A DNA stretch of 20,478 bases from Phocaeicola plebeius (GTDB lineage: Bacteria > Bacteroidota > Bacteroidia > Bacteroidales > Bacteroidaceae): positions 1 to 20,478 of the forward strand of contig NZ_QSQT01000032.1 in the NCBI RefSeq assembly GCF_003437535.1, read 5' to 3'. A model generated the notes under the pieces. It was given only the letters and a program-made list of their open reading frames with translations. It was not told the DNA's origin and did not search any database. Positions 1 through 5,984 of this stretch are shown piece after piece. Both the position numbers and the translations under genes were made by a program. The number at the start of each line of letters is the position of its first letter. Position 1 is the first letter of the stretch.

Positions 1-6
1 TATACC

Positions 7-1218
7 CTAATAAGCTGCCGGAAAGTGAACGGGTATGCTCCGGAATATGTATTCATTATAAGTTATTTTGGGATTTCCTATAACTTTATAGTCTGGATAT
101 TCTTTCATCTTTTCATAAAATTGTTGTAATACGAAGTTATCATTTAAATAAAGTTCTTTTTTTTGCTTGAATTTTTGCTCTCTTTCAAATGCTTTCTCTA
201 AAGGCGTTGTTTCATATTCAAAACTAAAATCAATTTCTCCGTTTTCATTTTGAGGATAATACTCAATTCTTCTTGTAGCTATAGCGATAAGTTCATGTAA
301 ACTATTGAATATTTTTCTTTTAATCCAATTCCCTCTTTCATCATATATATATTGAGCATAAGTTTCATGTTGTTTATTTTCTGTACTATCTGTCTCTAAC
401 GTATGAACTATATCTCCGCTCTCATTCCTTTCATAAGTCGTCAAAAGATTATCATCGTATTTTACATAGTTATAAGATTTCTTTTGTTGCCATGTTTTTA
501 TGTCTTCTAAGATATACGTTGGTATGGTATCTACTATTACATTTAAATCTTTGATATGCTTAGATGTAATCTGCCCATGTTTATTGATTTGATATTTTTC
601 TAATAAAATCCTTTTTCCTTGTTTTATTTCAATTTCAGTATATATATTATTTCCATTGTTTTTGAACGATATTATTGTCGTATCATTGATTGCTTCGTTA
701 GAAATAGGTTCCCTTTTATATTCGACTTTTATTGTTTTAGTCTTATAATTATATTTATCTCTTTCTATAAAAGTCGTTGCATTAAGATTATTTTCATTGC
801 CATAATATTCTTCTATTTTAAAAGGGAAAACATTATCACCTTTATAATAGTATTTTTTATAGTCTGAGAGATTAATAAAATCAGTTTCTCCAGACAATGT
901 TATTATATCTTTAGAATGTTTCTCTACAATTAACCTACCTGAATCGTCATATGAATAACTAGTAATTTCTTTCCCTTTGATTTTCTTTAGTAAATTTTTA
1001 AGATGATTAAACTTTAGAATGATAGTATTGGAGTTTGTTTCTTTACCATCCTGCACATCGAAATTTTCTTGTATGACTAAGCATACATTACTCTTTAAGT
1101 TCATATTATCACAGTCAGTTGTATTTTTTAAAGGCTTTACCTGTTCACATGAACTTATAAGATATAATACAATAAAAAAACTACATAAAAATATAGTTTC
1201 CCGATTTATCAGTTTCAT
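7..1218 (-). CDS. Putative lipoprotein with YD/RHS-like repeat motifs
   Basis: This encodes a hypothetical protein of 403 aa; the function is unknown. The Met at 1218 is preferred because it gives a compact signal peptide: a charged start (MKLINRE), a hydrophobic stretch, and a lipobox ISSC with the lipidated Cys at residue 24. An in-frame Met at 1257 would add 13 residues. Several stretches resemble the YD/RHS motif (tyrosine, aspartate, then a glycine), for example YSYDDSGRL and YIYDERGNW, but they are too few and irregular for a true RHS toxin. The likely location is the outer or inner membrane, facing the periplasm or surface. The gene is much richer in A and T than the protease and kinase genes downstream, which suggests recent acquisition or relaxed selection. 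It stands alone, 237 bp from the next gene when measured from the Met at 1218. The stop is a TAG at 7-9, so the gene is complete. Lipoprotein status is fairly secure; the function is not. Confidence 0.75.
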   Translation of the reverse strand: MKLINRETIFLCSFFIVLYLISSCEQVKPLKNTTDCDNMNLKSNVCLVIQENFDVQDGKETNSNTIILKFNHLKNLLKKIKGKEITSYSYDDSGRLIVEKHSKDIITLSGETDFINLSDYKKYYYKGDNVFPFKIEEYYGNENNLNATTFIERDKYNYKTKTIKVEYKREPISNEAINDTTIISFKNNGNNIYTEIEIKQGKRILLEKYQINKHGQITSKHIKDLNVIVDTIPTYILEDIKTWQQKKSYNYVKYDDNLLTTYERNESGDIVHTLETDSTENKQHETYAQYIYDERGNWIKRKIFNSLHELIAIATRRIEYYPQNENGEIDFSFEYETTPLEKAFEREQKFKQKKELYLNDNFVLQQFYEKMKEYPDYKVIGNPKITYNEYIFRSIPVHFPAAY

Positions 1219-1323
1219 AATTTTACATTTTACAATCTCTATAATGATATTATTCATCTTTCACAGTTATACTTTTACGGATTACCAACGTTTGCAGGTG
1301 CGCATGAAAACTCTGGTTTATCA

Positions 1324-1331
1324 CAAAATTA
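1324..1331 (-). promoter_or_regulatory. Possible -7 promoter box for the lipoprotein gene
   Basis: On the minus strand this reads TAATTTTG, a perfect match to the Bacteroides TAnnTTTG -7 element, about 105 bp before the preferred start codon. I see no TTTG or TTG at the expected 19-21 bp upstream, so the call is weak. Confidence 0.3.
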
Positions 1332-1455
1332 CAATGAATAACTATTTCTTTATTTAAAGCTGTTCTGGCTTATGATTGTAAGTAACGACTAGAGCTCATC
1401 AGACTGTCAAGTCAGTTGTCTAATCCATGCGCCATGCTACTTCACTTGCCATCAT

Positions 1456-1680
1456 TTAACCCTCTTTTCTGTTAGTGGTTTGCTCTTCCTTAAAGACATC
1501 ATACACCAGCAGTGGACTCTGATAATATAGTCCACTGTTCATATCGATTAGCTTAGAATAGGTTTCCGAATTATAAACCATATCCAGAGCCTCTTTCATA
1601 CCAATATGGTAATCACGCATCACATACTCCGTCAGTTCGGTGGTAATGCACTCTATCATAAATTGTTCATCGTCTGTCAT
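1456..1680 (-). CDS. Small hypothetical protein, third gene of the DUF3791/DUF3990 module
   Basis: This encodes a 74-aa acidic soluble protein that I cannot assign to a named family with certainty. It has no signal peptide and no membrane segment. The first half looks helical (ITTELTEYVMRDYHIGMKEAL) and a short SGLYYQSPLLVYDVF segment follows. The helical N-terminal layout faintly resembles that of the DUF3791 protein two genes upstream, but I see no convincing alignment. The ATG at 1680 overlaps the stop of the DUF3990 gene by four bases (ATGA), so translation is probably coupled. Position and size suggest a partner or immunity protein for the DUF3990 protein; that is inference from context only. 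Confidence 0.75.
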   Translation of the reverse strand: MTDDEQFMIECITTELTEYVMRDYHIGMKEALDMVYNSETYSKLIDMNSGLYYQSPLLVYDVFKEEQTTNRKEG

Positions 1681-2150
1681 AGCTTCTTCAATAATTTGAT
1701 TGCCCGTTCCGTTCCAAAATAATACTGGGTAGTTAGTCGTACAAACTGCAAGTTCTTCACTAAGGTAGGCAAATCGATATATTTCTTCATATATCTAAAT
1801 AATTGTACCCCGACTTTATCATCAGCGATAGCCCCTATCACGATGTCGAAGTCATGTATCTTTGTCTTACTTTCCCGGTTTCGGTTAGCTAAGATGAATC
1901 TTGCCCACTCTTCAGTATAGCCTTCAAATATCTTTATATTCAGTTCGTTGTCAGACAGGTGGTTCTCATCAAACTCATACACGTTTACCGTCGGTGTTCC
2001 ACCTGATTGTACCACTTTCTGCTTAGCCATCTGCATAGCTTGTTCCTTATCCGCTGTCAGATAAAAGCCCTGTCCGAAATCCTTGTTAGGACGTGTCTTT
2101 GTCAGGTCTATTTCCTTTATATCCTGATTCGAGCCGTGATAGAGTATCAT
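1677..2150 (-). CDS. DUF3990 family protein, ADP-ribosyltransferase-like
   Basis: This 157-aa protein matches my memory of the DUF3990 family, which belongs to the ADP-ribosyltransferase-like group of folds. Visible landmarks are LYHGS at residues 3-7, with His5 in the usual first-strand NAD-binding position, DFGQGFYLT at 24-32 with Tyr30, a TEEWARFI helix near 79-86, DIVIGAIADD at 102-111, and a C-terminal QYYFGTERAI at 142-151 that carries a Gln/Glu typical of the third motif. An H-Y-Q/E triad is therefore plausible but unproven. No signal peptide is seen, so a cytoplasmic role is expected. It is encoded between two 74-aa proteins with four-base overlaps on both sides, like a toxin or modifying enzyme with its partners. 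The target, and whether it transfers ADP-ribose at all, are unknown. Confidence 0.85.
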   Translation of the reverse strand: MILYHGSNQDIKEIDLTKTRPNKDFGQGFYLTADKEQAMQMAKQKVVQSGGTPTVNVYEFDENHLSDNELNIKIFEGYTEEWARFILANRNRESKTKIHDFDIVIGAIADDKVGVQLFRYMKKYIDLPTLVKNLQFVRLTTQYYFGTERAIKLLKKL

Positions 2151-2371
2151 GCCAACTGCCCTCCCTGTCTTTTACAATAGTCTGTTAAGTCATCGACTGC
2201 ATCTTCAATTGAAAACAGATGTTCTACATCATATCCTTTATCAAGAAAATCTATGCCCTCCCAGCGTTTGAGATAATTGAACGCTTGCGGTAGCGTAAGC
2301 TGATGTTTCTTAGCAAACTCCGATATGCAAATCACGGTATATTCTATTTTATCCTTGATTTTAGTTTCCAT
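2147..2371 (-). CDS. DUF3791 family small protein
   Basis: This 74-aa protein resembles the DUF3791 family: a helical IEYTVICISEFAKKH segment, LPQAFNYLKRWEGIDFLDK in the middle, and a C-terminal YDVEHLFSIEDAVDDL block. DUF3791 proteins are often encoded immediately before DUF3990 proteins in gut Firmicutes and Bacteroidetes, and that order is seen here. It has neither a membrane segment nor a signal peptide. It is the first gene of a three-gene unit, and its stop overlaps the DUF3990 start by four bases (ATGA). A role as antitoxin, immunity protein or chaperone for the ADP-ribosyltransferase-like neighbour is inference. No good TAnnTTTG box was found in the upstream 50 bp. Confidence 0.85.
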   Translation of the reverse strand: METKIKDKIEYTVICISEFAKKHQLTLPQAFNYLKRWEGIDFLDKGYDVEHLFSIEDAVDDLTDYCKRQGGQLA

Positions 2372-2488
2372 GATTATTCATTATTTTTCCCTTTAGTAAC
2401 TTATTGCATAGCTCCCTTATGGCTCAAAATACATATAACCTTTGCCTTCGCCATAAATCGCTGCATTTTAAGTCCTTAATATTTCTTT

Positions 2489-2503
2489 TCACTAATATAG
2501 TGA
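2489..2503. repeat. Perfect 15-bp inverted repeat beside the 22-bp array
   Basis: TCACTA-ATA-TAGTGA is a perfect 6-bp inverted repeat with a 3-base centre. Its centre lies 24.5 bp from the centre of the first unit of the palindrome array, so it is close to the array but out of its 22-bp phase. Confidence 0.5.
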
Positions 2504-2512
2504 TAAATTTCA

Positions 2513-2638
2513 AAACACCAAAGTGTTTCATATCAAACGCCTTTGCGTTTTCCCCAAAACGCAAGTACATTTTACTAAAAACGCAAGTACGTTTCACTTC
2601 AAATGCACTTGCGTTTGAAACAAAACGTACTTGCGTTT
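2513..2638. repeat. Array of six 16-bp imperfect palindromes at exact 22-bp period
   Basis: Six 16-base units start at 2513, 2535, 2557, 2579, 2601 and 2623, exactly 22 bp apart, separated by 6-bp unrelated spacers. The units are AAACACCAAAGTGTTT, AAACGCCTTTGCGTTT, AAACGCAAGTACATTT, AAACGCAAGTACGTTT, AAATGCACTTGCGTTT and AAACGTACTTGCGTTT. Each is a palindrome of about 5-6 bp arms with a 4-bp core. Units 3-4 carry the core AAGT and units 5-6 carry its complement ACTT, so the array itself is roughly mirror-symmetric. A 22-bp step is near two helical turns, placing all units on one DNA face. It lies between the protease stop and the DUF3791 module. The function is unknown: candidates are a protein-binding array or a family of intergenic repeats. 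Confidence 0.85.
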
Positions 2639-2650
2639 TCCGGACCTTAT

Positions 2651-2684
2651 CAAAAAGCCCTCCAGAAGCCTCTCTGAGGCCTTA
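2651..2684 (-). terminator. Putative terminator of the pfkB-S41 protease transcript
   Basis: On the minus strand, GCCTC-AGA-GAGGC forms a 5-bp GC-rich hairpin directly at the protease stop codon, and a CTTTTTG tract follows about 12 bases later after GGAGGG. The distance between hairpin and T-run is long, so a shifted stem using GGAGGGC is also possible. The call is tentative. Confidence 0.4.
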
Positions 2685-4409
2685 TTTCTTCGTTTCTTCC
2701 TTCTCCTTCTTGACAGGTTCGTCTTTCTTTACCGGTGCCGAAAGAATCTCCCGGTAACGGACAGGATTCTGCAATACCTTGATGGCTTCTTCCAAATCAG
2801 TATCATCTTTCAACCGTTCCATCGCAGCACCACGCTGATAAAAATAGCGGGTCACGATTTCCTGTGAGATATATTCCTTAATCGGTTTGGCAAAATAGTC
2901 CAAGTCGCGGTCCAGGTTATGGTTGAGCTTCTTTTCCAGCGCCTTGAATTCCTCTGCTGCCTCGGTCATATAACCCTCAAACTCGGCAATTTCTTTCAGG
3001 CTTTTCAACATCTTCTCACTCTGGCGGTCGTAAGTAAAGTTACGCGACTTCACCAGTTTCTTGAAAGCCTCATAATCGGCATCGGTCAGTTTGAAGTCGT
3101 CTACCGAAGCCAATGTAGGATGATTCCAGCAATATTGGGTAGCGTAATCGAAAATCAGGTCGTCGTTCATCAGGTAGAACACGATGTTCGGAATCTTGTC
3201 TCCCTTCACTTCAATGTCCGGACGAATACCTCCTCCATCACGCACCTCACGTCCGGCAGCCGTATGAAATACGGTGGTCAGACTGTCGGGTGTACGGGCT
3301 ACTGAACCGTCGGCATTCTTCTTGGCATAGTCGATAGCCTGGATACAACGTCCGCTGGGAATATAGTATTTGGAAGTGGTCACTTTCAGCGTGCCGTTGT
3401 AGGGCAACGGACGAATGGTCTGCACCAGCCCTTTTCCGAAAGTGCGCGAACCGATGACTACCGCACGGTCCAAGTCCTGCAACGAACCACTCACGATTTC
3501 AGAAGCCGAAGCCGTGGCACCGTTCACGAGTACCGCCAGCGGAATCTGTGTATCGACCGGTTCATTCTGGGTTTTATAAGAACCTTGTGCCTGACGTACC
3601 TTCCCTTTTGTCATCACAATTTCCTGTCCCTTCGGCACATAAAGATTGACAATGTCTACCGCTTCCGACAAGGAACCTCCTCCATTGTCACGCAAGTCGA
3701 TGATCAGCGACTTGGCACCTTTCTGTTTCAGTTCGATGAAAGCTTTTTTGAAATCCTTGGCAGAATTTTCCGTAAAGCTGGACAAAGCCAAATAGCCGAT
3801 GCTGTCTTTCACCATGCCGTAATAGGGCACCGGATTGGTACGGATGTTCTTACGGGTGATTTTAAATTCCATCACCGTACTGTCGTTCTTGAGCGGACGC
3901 AGCACTTTCAACACGAACGACGTGCCCGGTTCTCCACGCAGCGCTTCGCTGACCTTGGACGAAAATTCCTGGGGCTTCATGTCGCCACGTACCATTTCCT
4001 TTCCTCCTACCGAGAGAATGATGTCGCCTGCCTTGACTCCGGCTTCGGCTGCCGGCATGCCTTCGGTAGGTTCTACCACTGCAATACGGTCTTTGGCCTC
4101 ATAATAGCGGATGGCCGCACCGATACCGCCGTATTTTCCGGTAGTCATTTCCTTGAGACTGCTCACCTCTTCTTCCGGATAGTACTCCGTATAAGGGTCG
4201 GTCAGTGAAAGCATGCCTTCCACTCCGGTCTGAATCATTTTTTCGGCATTCACGGTATCTACATAAAACATATCCAATTCCTTGAAAATGGAGTTGAATA
4301 TGTCCAGATTCTTTGATATCTGAAAATTACGGTCGTCTTCCTTGAAGCTGGTCATGCCCATCCCCAACATCACGATAAAGGCTCCGGCCAGCATTTTTCT
4401 TGCATTCAT
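2682..4409 (-). CDS. S41 family C-terminal processing protease (CtpA/Prc-like)
   Basis: This encodes a periplasmic serine protease that cleaves proteins near their C-termini. Numbered from the Met at 4409 (575 aa), it has a short basic start, one hydrophobic signal or anchor segment at about residues 6-20, an N-terminal helical region, a PDZ domain at about 90-175 starting near GKYGGIGAAI, and the S41 catalytic core. The Ser/Lys pair is clear: NGATASASE with Ser301 and TFGKGLVQ with Lys326, 25 residues apart as in Bacillus CtpB, plus Gln330. The region after about 430 is an extension, ending in a Lys/Glu-rich tail, common in Bacteroidetes members. An in-frame Met at 4454 would add 15 residues without improving the signal, so 4409 is preferred. 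It lies 53 bp behind the pfkB-family gene on the same strand, probably in one transcript. Substrates are unknown. Confidence 0.93.
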   Translation of the reverse strand: MNARKMLAGAFIVMLGMGMTSFKEDDRNFQISKNLDIFNSIFKELDMFYVDTVNAEKMIQTGVEGMLSLTDPYTEYYPEEEVSSLKEMTTGKYGGIGAAIRYYEAKDRIAVVEPTEGMPAAEAGVKAGDIILSVGGKEMVRGDMKPQEFSSKVSEALRGEPGTSFVLKVLRPLKNDSTVMEFKITRKNIRTNPVPYYGMVKDSIGYLALSSFTENSAKDFKKAFIELKQKGAKSLIIDLRDNGGGSLSEAVDIVNLYVPKGQEIVMTKGKVRQAQGSYKTQNEPVDTQIPLAVLVNGATASASEIVSGSLQDLDRAVVIGSRTFGKGLVQTIRPLPYNGTLKVTTSKYYIPSGRCIQAIDYAKKNADGSVARTPDSLTTVFHTAAGREVRDGGGIRPDIEVKGDKIPNIVFYLMNDDLIFDYATQYCWNHPTLASVDDFKLTDADYEAFKKLVKSRNFTYDRQSEKMLKSLKEIAEFEGYMTEAAEEFKALEKKLNHNLDRDLDYFAKPIKEYISQEIVTRYFYQRGAAMERLKDDTDLEEAIKVLQNPVRYREILSAPVKKDEPVKKEKEETKK

Positions 4410-4462
4410 ATATAGTCTGTTTACAAAATTGTTCTTCCTTGCAAATAAACACATTATTCCGG

Positions 4463-5449
4463 TTAGACTTGCAGAAGTGATTCAATATTTAACTTAATTT
4501 CGTCCCATTTCTTGGCAGGTAAGGTGGTACCAACTTCCTGAATGACGGCTGTAGCCAGAATAGTGCTGATTTGCACGCATTTCTCCAGCGAATAACTGCA
4601 CGTCAGGCCGTACATGAAACCGGCGGCATAGAAATCGCCTGCACCGGTGGTGTCCAGCACATTATCTACCGGACAAGAAAGCAATTGAATGACTTCTGTT
4701 CCTTTCTTCACGAGGGAACCTTCTTTTCCGGTTTTCACCACGGCAATGCTGCATTTGGACGCAATTTCTTCCAGAGCTTCATGAGGGGCTTTTCCCGTAT
4801 AGGCCAGTGCTTCGCTCTCATTGGCAAACACGATGTCCACATATTTCACAATCAACTGGTCGAAGAAGTCACGTTCGGCTTCCACCACATTGTAGCTTGC
4901 CATGTCGAGACAAACCTGAAGTCCTTCTTCCTTGGCCAGCTGTACGGCACGTAGCATCAGGTCATGGTCTTGCAAAAGATAGCCTTCAATATAGAGATAA
5001 TTATATCCGGCAAACATTTTACGCGACAAGTCTTCTGCTCTCAGTGTGGCAGCTGCTCCCAGATAAGTACCGAACGTACGCTCTCCATCGGTAGAAATGA
5101 AAGTCGACGCAATGCCCGACGGCAAATCGCAGGTGGCCAGCAAGGCATTTACCCCGCACTGACGAAGGGTATCGCCAAAGAAAGCTCCTGTCTCGTCCTG
5201 ACCTACCTTTCCGATAAATCCGGGATTGGCTCCCAATGCGGCCAGTGCACAAACCGTATTGCCGGCCGAGCCACCGGTAGAGCGATGAATCTTCATCCCT
5301 GAGGTATATTTACGTATTTCAGACAAGGTGGCTTCTTGTATCAACTGCATGCTTCCTTTGGGCAAATGTAGCTTTCCCAATAAAGAATCGTCATCAATTT
5401 TTACCAATACATCGACCAATGCATTGCCCATTCCTATAATTTTATCCAT
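4463..5449 (-). CDS. PfkB family carbohydrate/adenosine kinase
   Basis: This 328-aa cytoplasmic kinase belongs to the ribokinase/PfkB family, which phosphorylates a sugar, nucleoside or related alcohol with ATP. Seen in order: IGMGNALVDVLV at 5-16, the substrate-binding STGGSAGNT at 57-65, the GxVGxDxxG segment IGKVGQDETG at 79-88, and the signature DTTGAGDFYAAGF at 266-278 with Asp272 as catalytic base and GAGD forming the anion hole. The overall layout, including NALVD, is closest to adenosine kinase-like PfkB members common in Bacteroidetes, but sequence reading alone cannot fix the substrate. Length is normal for the family. It is the first gene of a likely two-gene unit with the S41 protease and is transcribed away from the tRNA-Asn genes. 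Confidence 0.93.
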   Translation of the reverse strand: MDKIIGMGNALVDVLVKIDDDSLLGKLHLPKGSMQLIQEATLSEIRKYTSGMKIHRSTGGSAGNTVCALAALGANPGFIGKVGQDETGAFFGDTLRQCGVNALLATCDLPSGIASTFISTDGERTFGTYLGAAATLRAEDLSRKMFAGYNYLYIEGYLLQDHDLMLRAVQLAKEEGLQVCLDMASYNVVEAERDFFDQLIVKYVDIVFANESEALAYTGKAPHEALEEIASKCSIAVVKTGKEGSLVKKGTEVIQLLSCPVDNVLDTTGAGDFYAAGFMYGLTCSYSLEKCVQISTILATAVIQEVGTTLPAKKWDEIKLNIESLLQV

Positions 5450-5467
5450 TTTACTTCATTTTTTTTG

Positions 5468-5475
5468 CAAAGATA
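5468..5475 (-). promoter_or_regulatory. Possible -7 box for the pfkB-family gene
   Basis: On the minus strand this reads TATCTTTG, matching TAnnTTTG, 18 bp before the start codon. A matching -33 element at 19-21 bp is not seen. If it is used, the mRNA leader would be only about 10-13 bases and the promoter would overlap the divergent tRNA promoter. Confidence 0.35.
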
Positions 5476-5506
5476 TTGCATAATTCAAAATATCCTACTA
5501 CCTTTG
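5476..5506 (+). promoter_or_regulatory. Bacteroides-type promoter of the tRNA-Asn cluster
   Basis: TTG at 5476-5478 and TACCTTTG at 5499-5506 are separated by 20 bp, which fits the Bacteroides sigma-70 (sigma-ABfr) consensus of TTTG or TTG, 19-21 bp, TAnnTTTG. Transcription should start near 5512-5514, about 15 bases before the first tRNA. Confidence 0.7.
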
Positions 5507-5528
5507 CATCGCAATTAAAGGAAAACCT

Positions 5529-5602
5529 TCTTCAGTAGCTCAGTCGGTTAGAGCATCTGACTGTTAATCAGAGGGTCGTTGGTTCAAGTCCAACCTGAAG
5601 AG
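5529..5602 (+). tRNA. tRNA-Asn (GTT), copy 1
   Basis: A full cloverleaf can be drawn: acceptor TCTTCAG/CTGAAGA, D stem GCTC/GAGC, anticodon stem TCTGA/TCAGA with loop CTGTTAA giving anticodon GTT, T stem GTTGG/CCAAC with TTCAAGT. The discriminator is G, as expected for Asn. CCA is not encoded. It is the first of three copies in one transcript. Confidence 0.97.
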
Positions 5603-5628
5603 CTCTTTTTTGAAACATGTTTAAAATT

Positions 5629-5702
5629 TCTTCAGTAGCTCAGTCGGTTAGAGCATCTGACTGTTAATCAGAGGGTCGTTGGTTCAAGTCCAACCTGAAG
5701 AG
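5629..5702 (+). tRNA. tRNA-Asn (GTT), copy 2
   Basis: This copy is identical in all 74 bases to copy 1 and starts exactly 100 bp after it. CCA is not encoded. The 26-bp trailer contains the palindrome AAACATGTTT and differs from the first trailer at one base (T at 5627 against A at 5727). Confidence 0.97.
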
Positions 5703-5728
5703 CTCTTTTTTGAAACATGTTTAAAAAT

Positions 5729-5802
5729 TCTTCAGTAGCTCAGTCGGTTAGAGCATCTGACTGTTAATCAGAGGGTCGTTGGTTCAAGTCCAACCTGAAG
5801 AG
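5729..5802 (+). tRNA. tRNA-Asn (GTT), copy 3
   Basis: This copy is identical to the other two and is again exactly 100 bp downstream of the previous one. Here the usual trailer is replaced by a short link to the intrinsic terminator, so this is the last gene of the tRNA transcript. Confidence 0.97.
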
Positions 5803-5808
5803 CTTGAG

Positions 5809-5837
5809 AGTTCGTTTGAATAAACGAACTTTTTTTA
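5809..5837 (+). terminator. Intrinsic terminator after the tRNA-Asn cluster
   Basis: AGTTCGTTT-GAAT-AAACGAACT forms a perfect 9-bp stem with a 4-base loop and is followed by a run of seven T. It separates the tRNA transcript from the corA leader. Since I find no good promoter between it and corA, partial read-through may supply corA. Confidence 0.9.
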
Positions 5838-5856
5838 TACCCTAAAACGAACTAAT

Positions 5857-5925
5857 ATGGACGATTATTACTCGCGAACGTATTACAATTATTTTAACCA
5901 CTTCCTGAAGGGGTGTCGTGAGTAA
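5857..5925 (+). CDS. Possible 22-aa leader peptide upstream of corA
   Basis: An ATG-started frame encodes MDDYYSRTYYNYFNHFLKGC followed by Arg-Glu and a TAA stop. Five of 22 residues are Tyr and two are Phe. It lies in the corA 5' leader. A 10-bp stem, 5867-5876 with 5917-5926 (one G-U pair), runs from the fourth codon to just past the stop, so ribosomes reading the frame would open this stem. An analogous leader ORF, corL, is known before corA in Salmonella; no sequence relation is claimed. No Shine-Dalgarno sequence is visible. The reading frame may be fortuitous; conservation in related genomes would decide. Confidence 0.4.
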   Translation: MDDYYSRTYYNYFNHFLKGCRE

Positions 5926-5984
5926 TCCTGTCTTTTACTCTGAAGTGCTCCTCCGGGCTTAAAATGAAGGAAAGGAGCAGACAG
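5858..5984 (+). promoter_or_regulatory. Structured corA leader with RBS-sequestering hairpin
   Basis: Three elements are visible. An outer stem pairs ATTACTCGCG (5867-5876) with CGTGAGTAAT (5917-5926). Inside it, CACTTC-CTGAA-GGGGTG (5899-5915) forms a small hairpin with wobble pairs. Downstream, AGGAGCAGACAG (5973-5984), which holds the Shine-Dalgarno AGGAG and abuts the corA ATG, pairs fully with CTGTCT (5928-5933) plus GCTCCT (5947-5952), leaving a 13-base bulge. This geometry suggests control of corA translation, perhaps by Mg2+ or by translation of the leader ORF. It does not match any riboswitch class that I recognise. Confidence 0.55.

Larger units (their letters stand above)
2372..2681. 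other. 310-bp intergenic region between DUF3791 and S41 protease genes
   Basis: The stretch holds no credible gene. Its right half contains the 15-bp inverted repeat, the six-unit palindrome array and a putative terminator for the protease transcript. The left part, 2372-2488, is plain AT-rich sequence that should include the promoter of the DUF3791 module, although no perfect TAnnTTTG match was found there. Confidence 0.7.
5529..5728 (+). repeat. Two full 100-bp tandem units carrying tRNA-Asn
   Basis: Units 5529-5628 and 5629-5728 differ at a single position, and the third copy keeps only the tRNA part. Each trailer has a T-run followed by the perfect 10-bp palindrome AAACATGTTT (5613-5622 and 5713-5722). 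The near-identity of the spacers shows recent duplication or continuous homogenisation. Confidence 0.9.

Noticed and set aside
472..491. Rifampicin-resistance mutation in RpoB (residue range of the protein, gene at 11898-15710)
   Set aside because: Asp477, His487 and Ser492 keep the wild-type residues; Thr479 and Ala483 look like lineage differences, not known resistance changes.
1400..1421. Hairpin AGACTG-TCAAGT-CAGT as terminator of the DUF module
   Set aside because: Only four continuous pairs, a bulge, and no T-run on the minus strand.
2513..2638. CRISPR array
   Set aside because: Units are 16-bp palindromes with 6-bp spacers, the units vary, and no cas gene is present; CRISPR spacers are about 30 bp and repeats are near-identical.
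3585..4208. Long plus-strand open frame opposite the S41 protease, and similar frames opposite rpoB, rpoC and tuf
   Set aside because: These are shadows of strongly conserved genes; they show no domain, composition or promoter of their own.
4410..4454. Longer start of the S41 protease at 4454
   Set aside because: It would put 15 extra residues before a normal signal segment; the Met at 4409 gives the compact basic-hydrophobic start. It is not fully excluded, since it would leave only 8 bp to the pfkB-family stop.
5964..5984. corA start at 5964
   Set aside because: The Shine-Dalgarno AGGAG lies downstream of this ATG and is correctly placed for the ATG at 5985.
5841..5984. M-box or other known Mg2+ riboswitch in the corA leader
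   Set aside because: The leader is too short and lacks the three-helix core of the M-box as I know it; it is kept as an unclassified structured leader.
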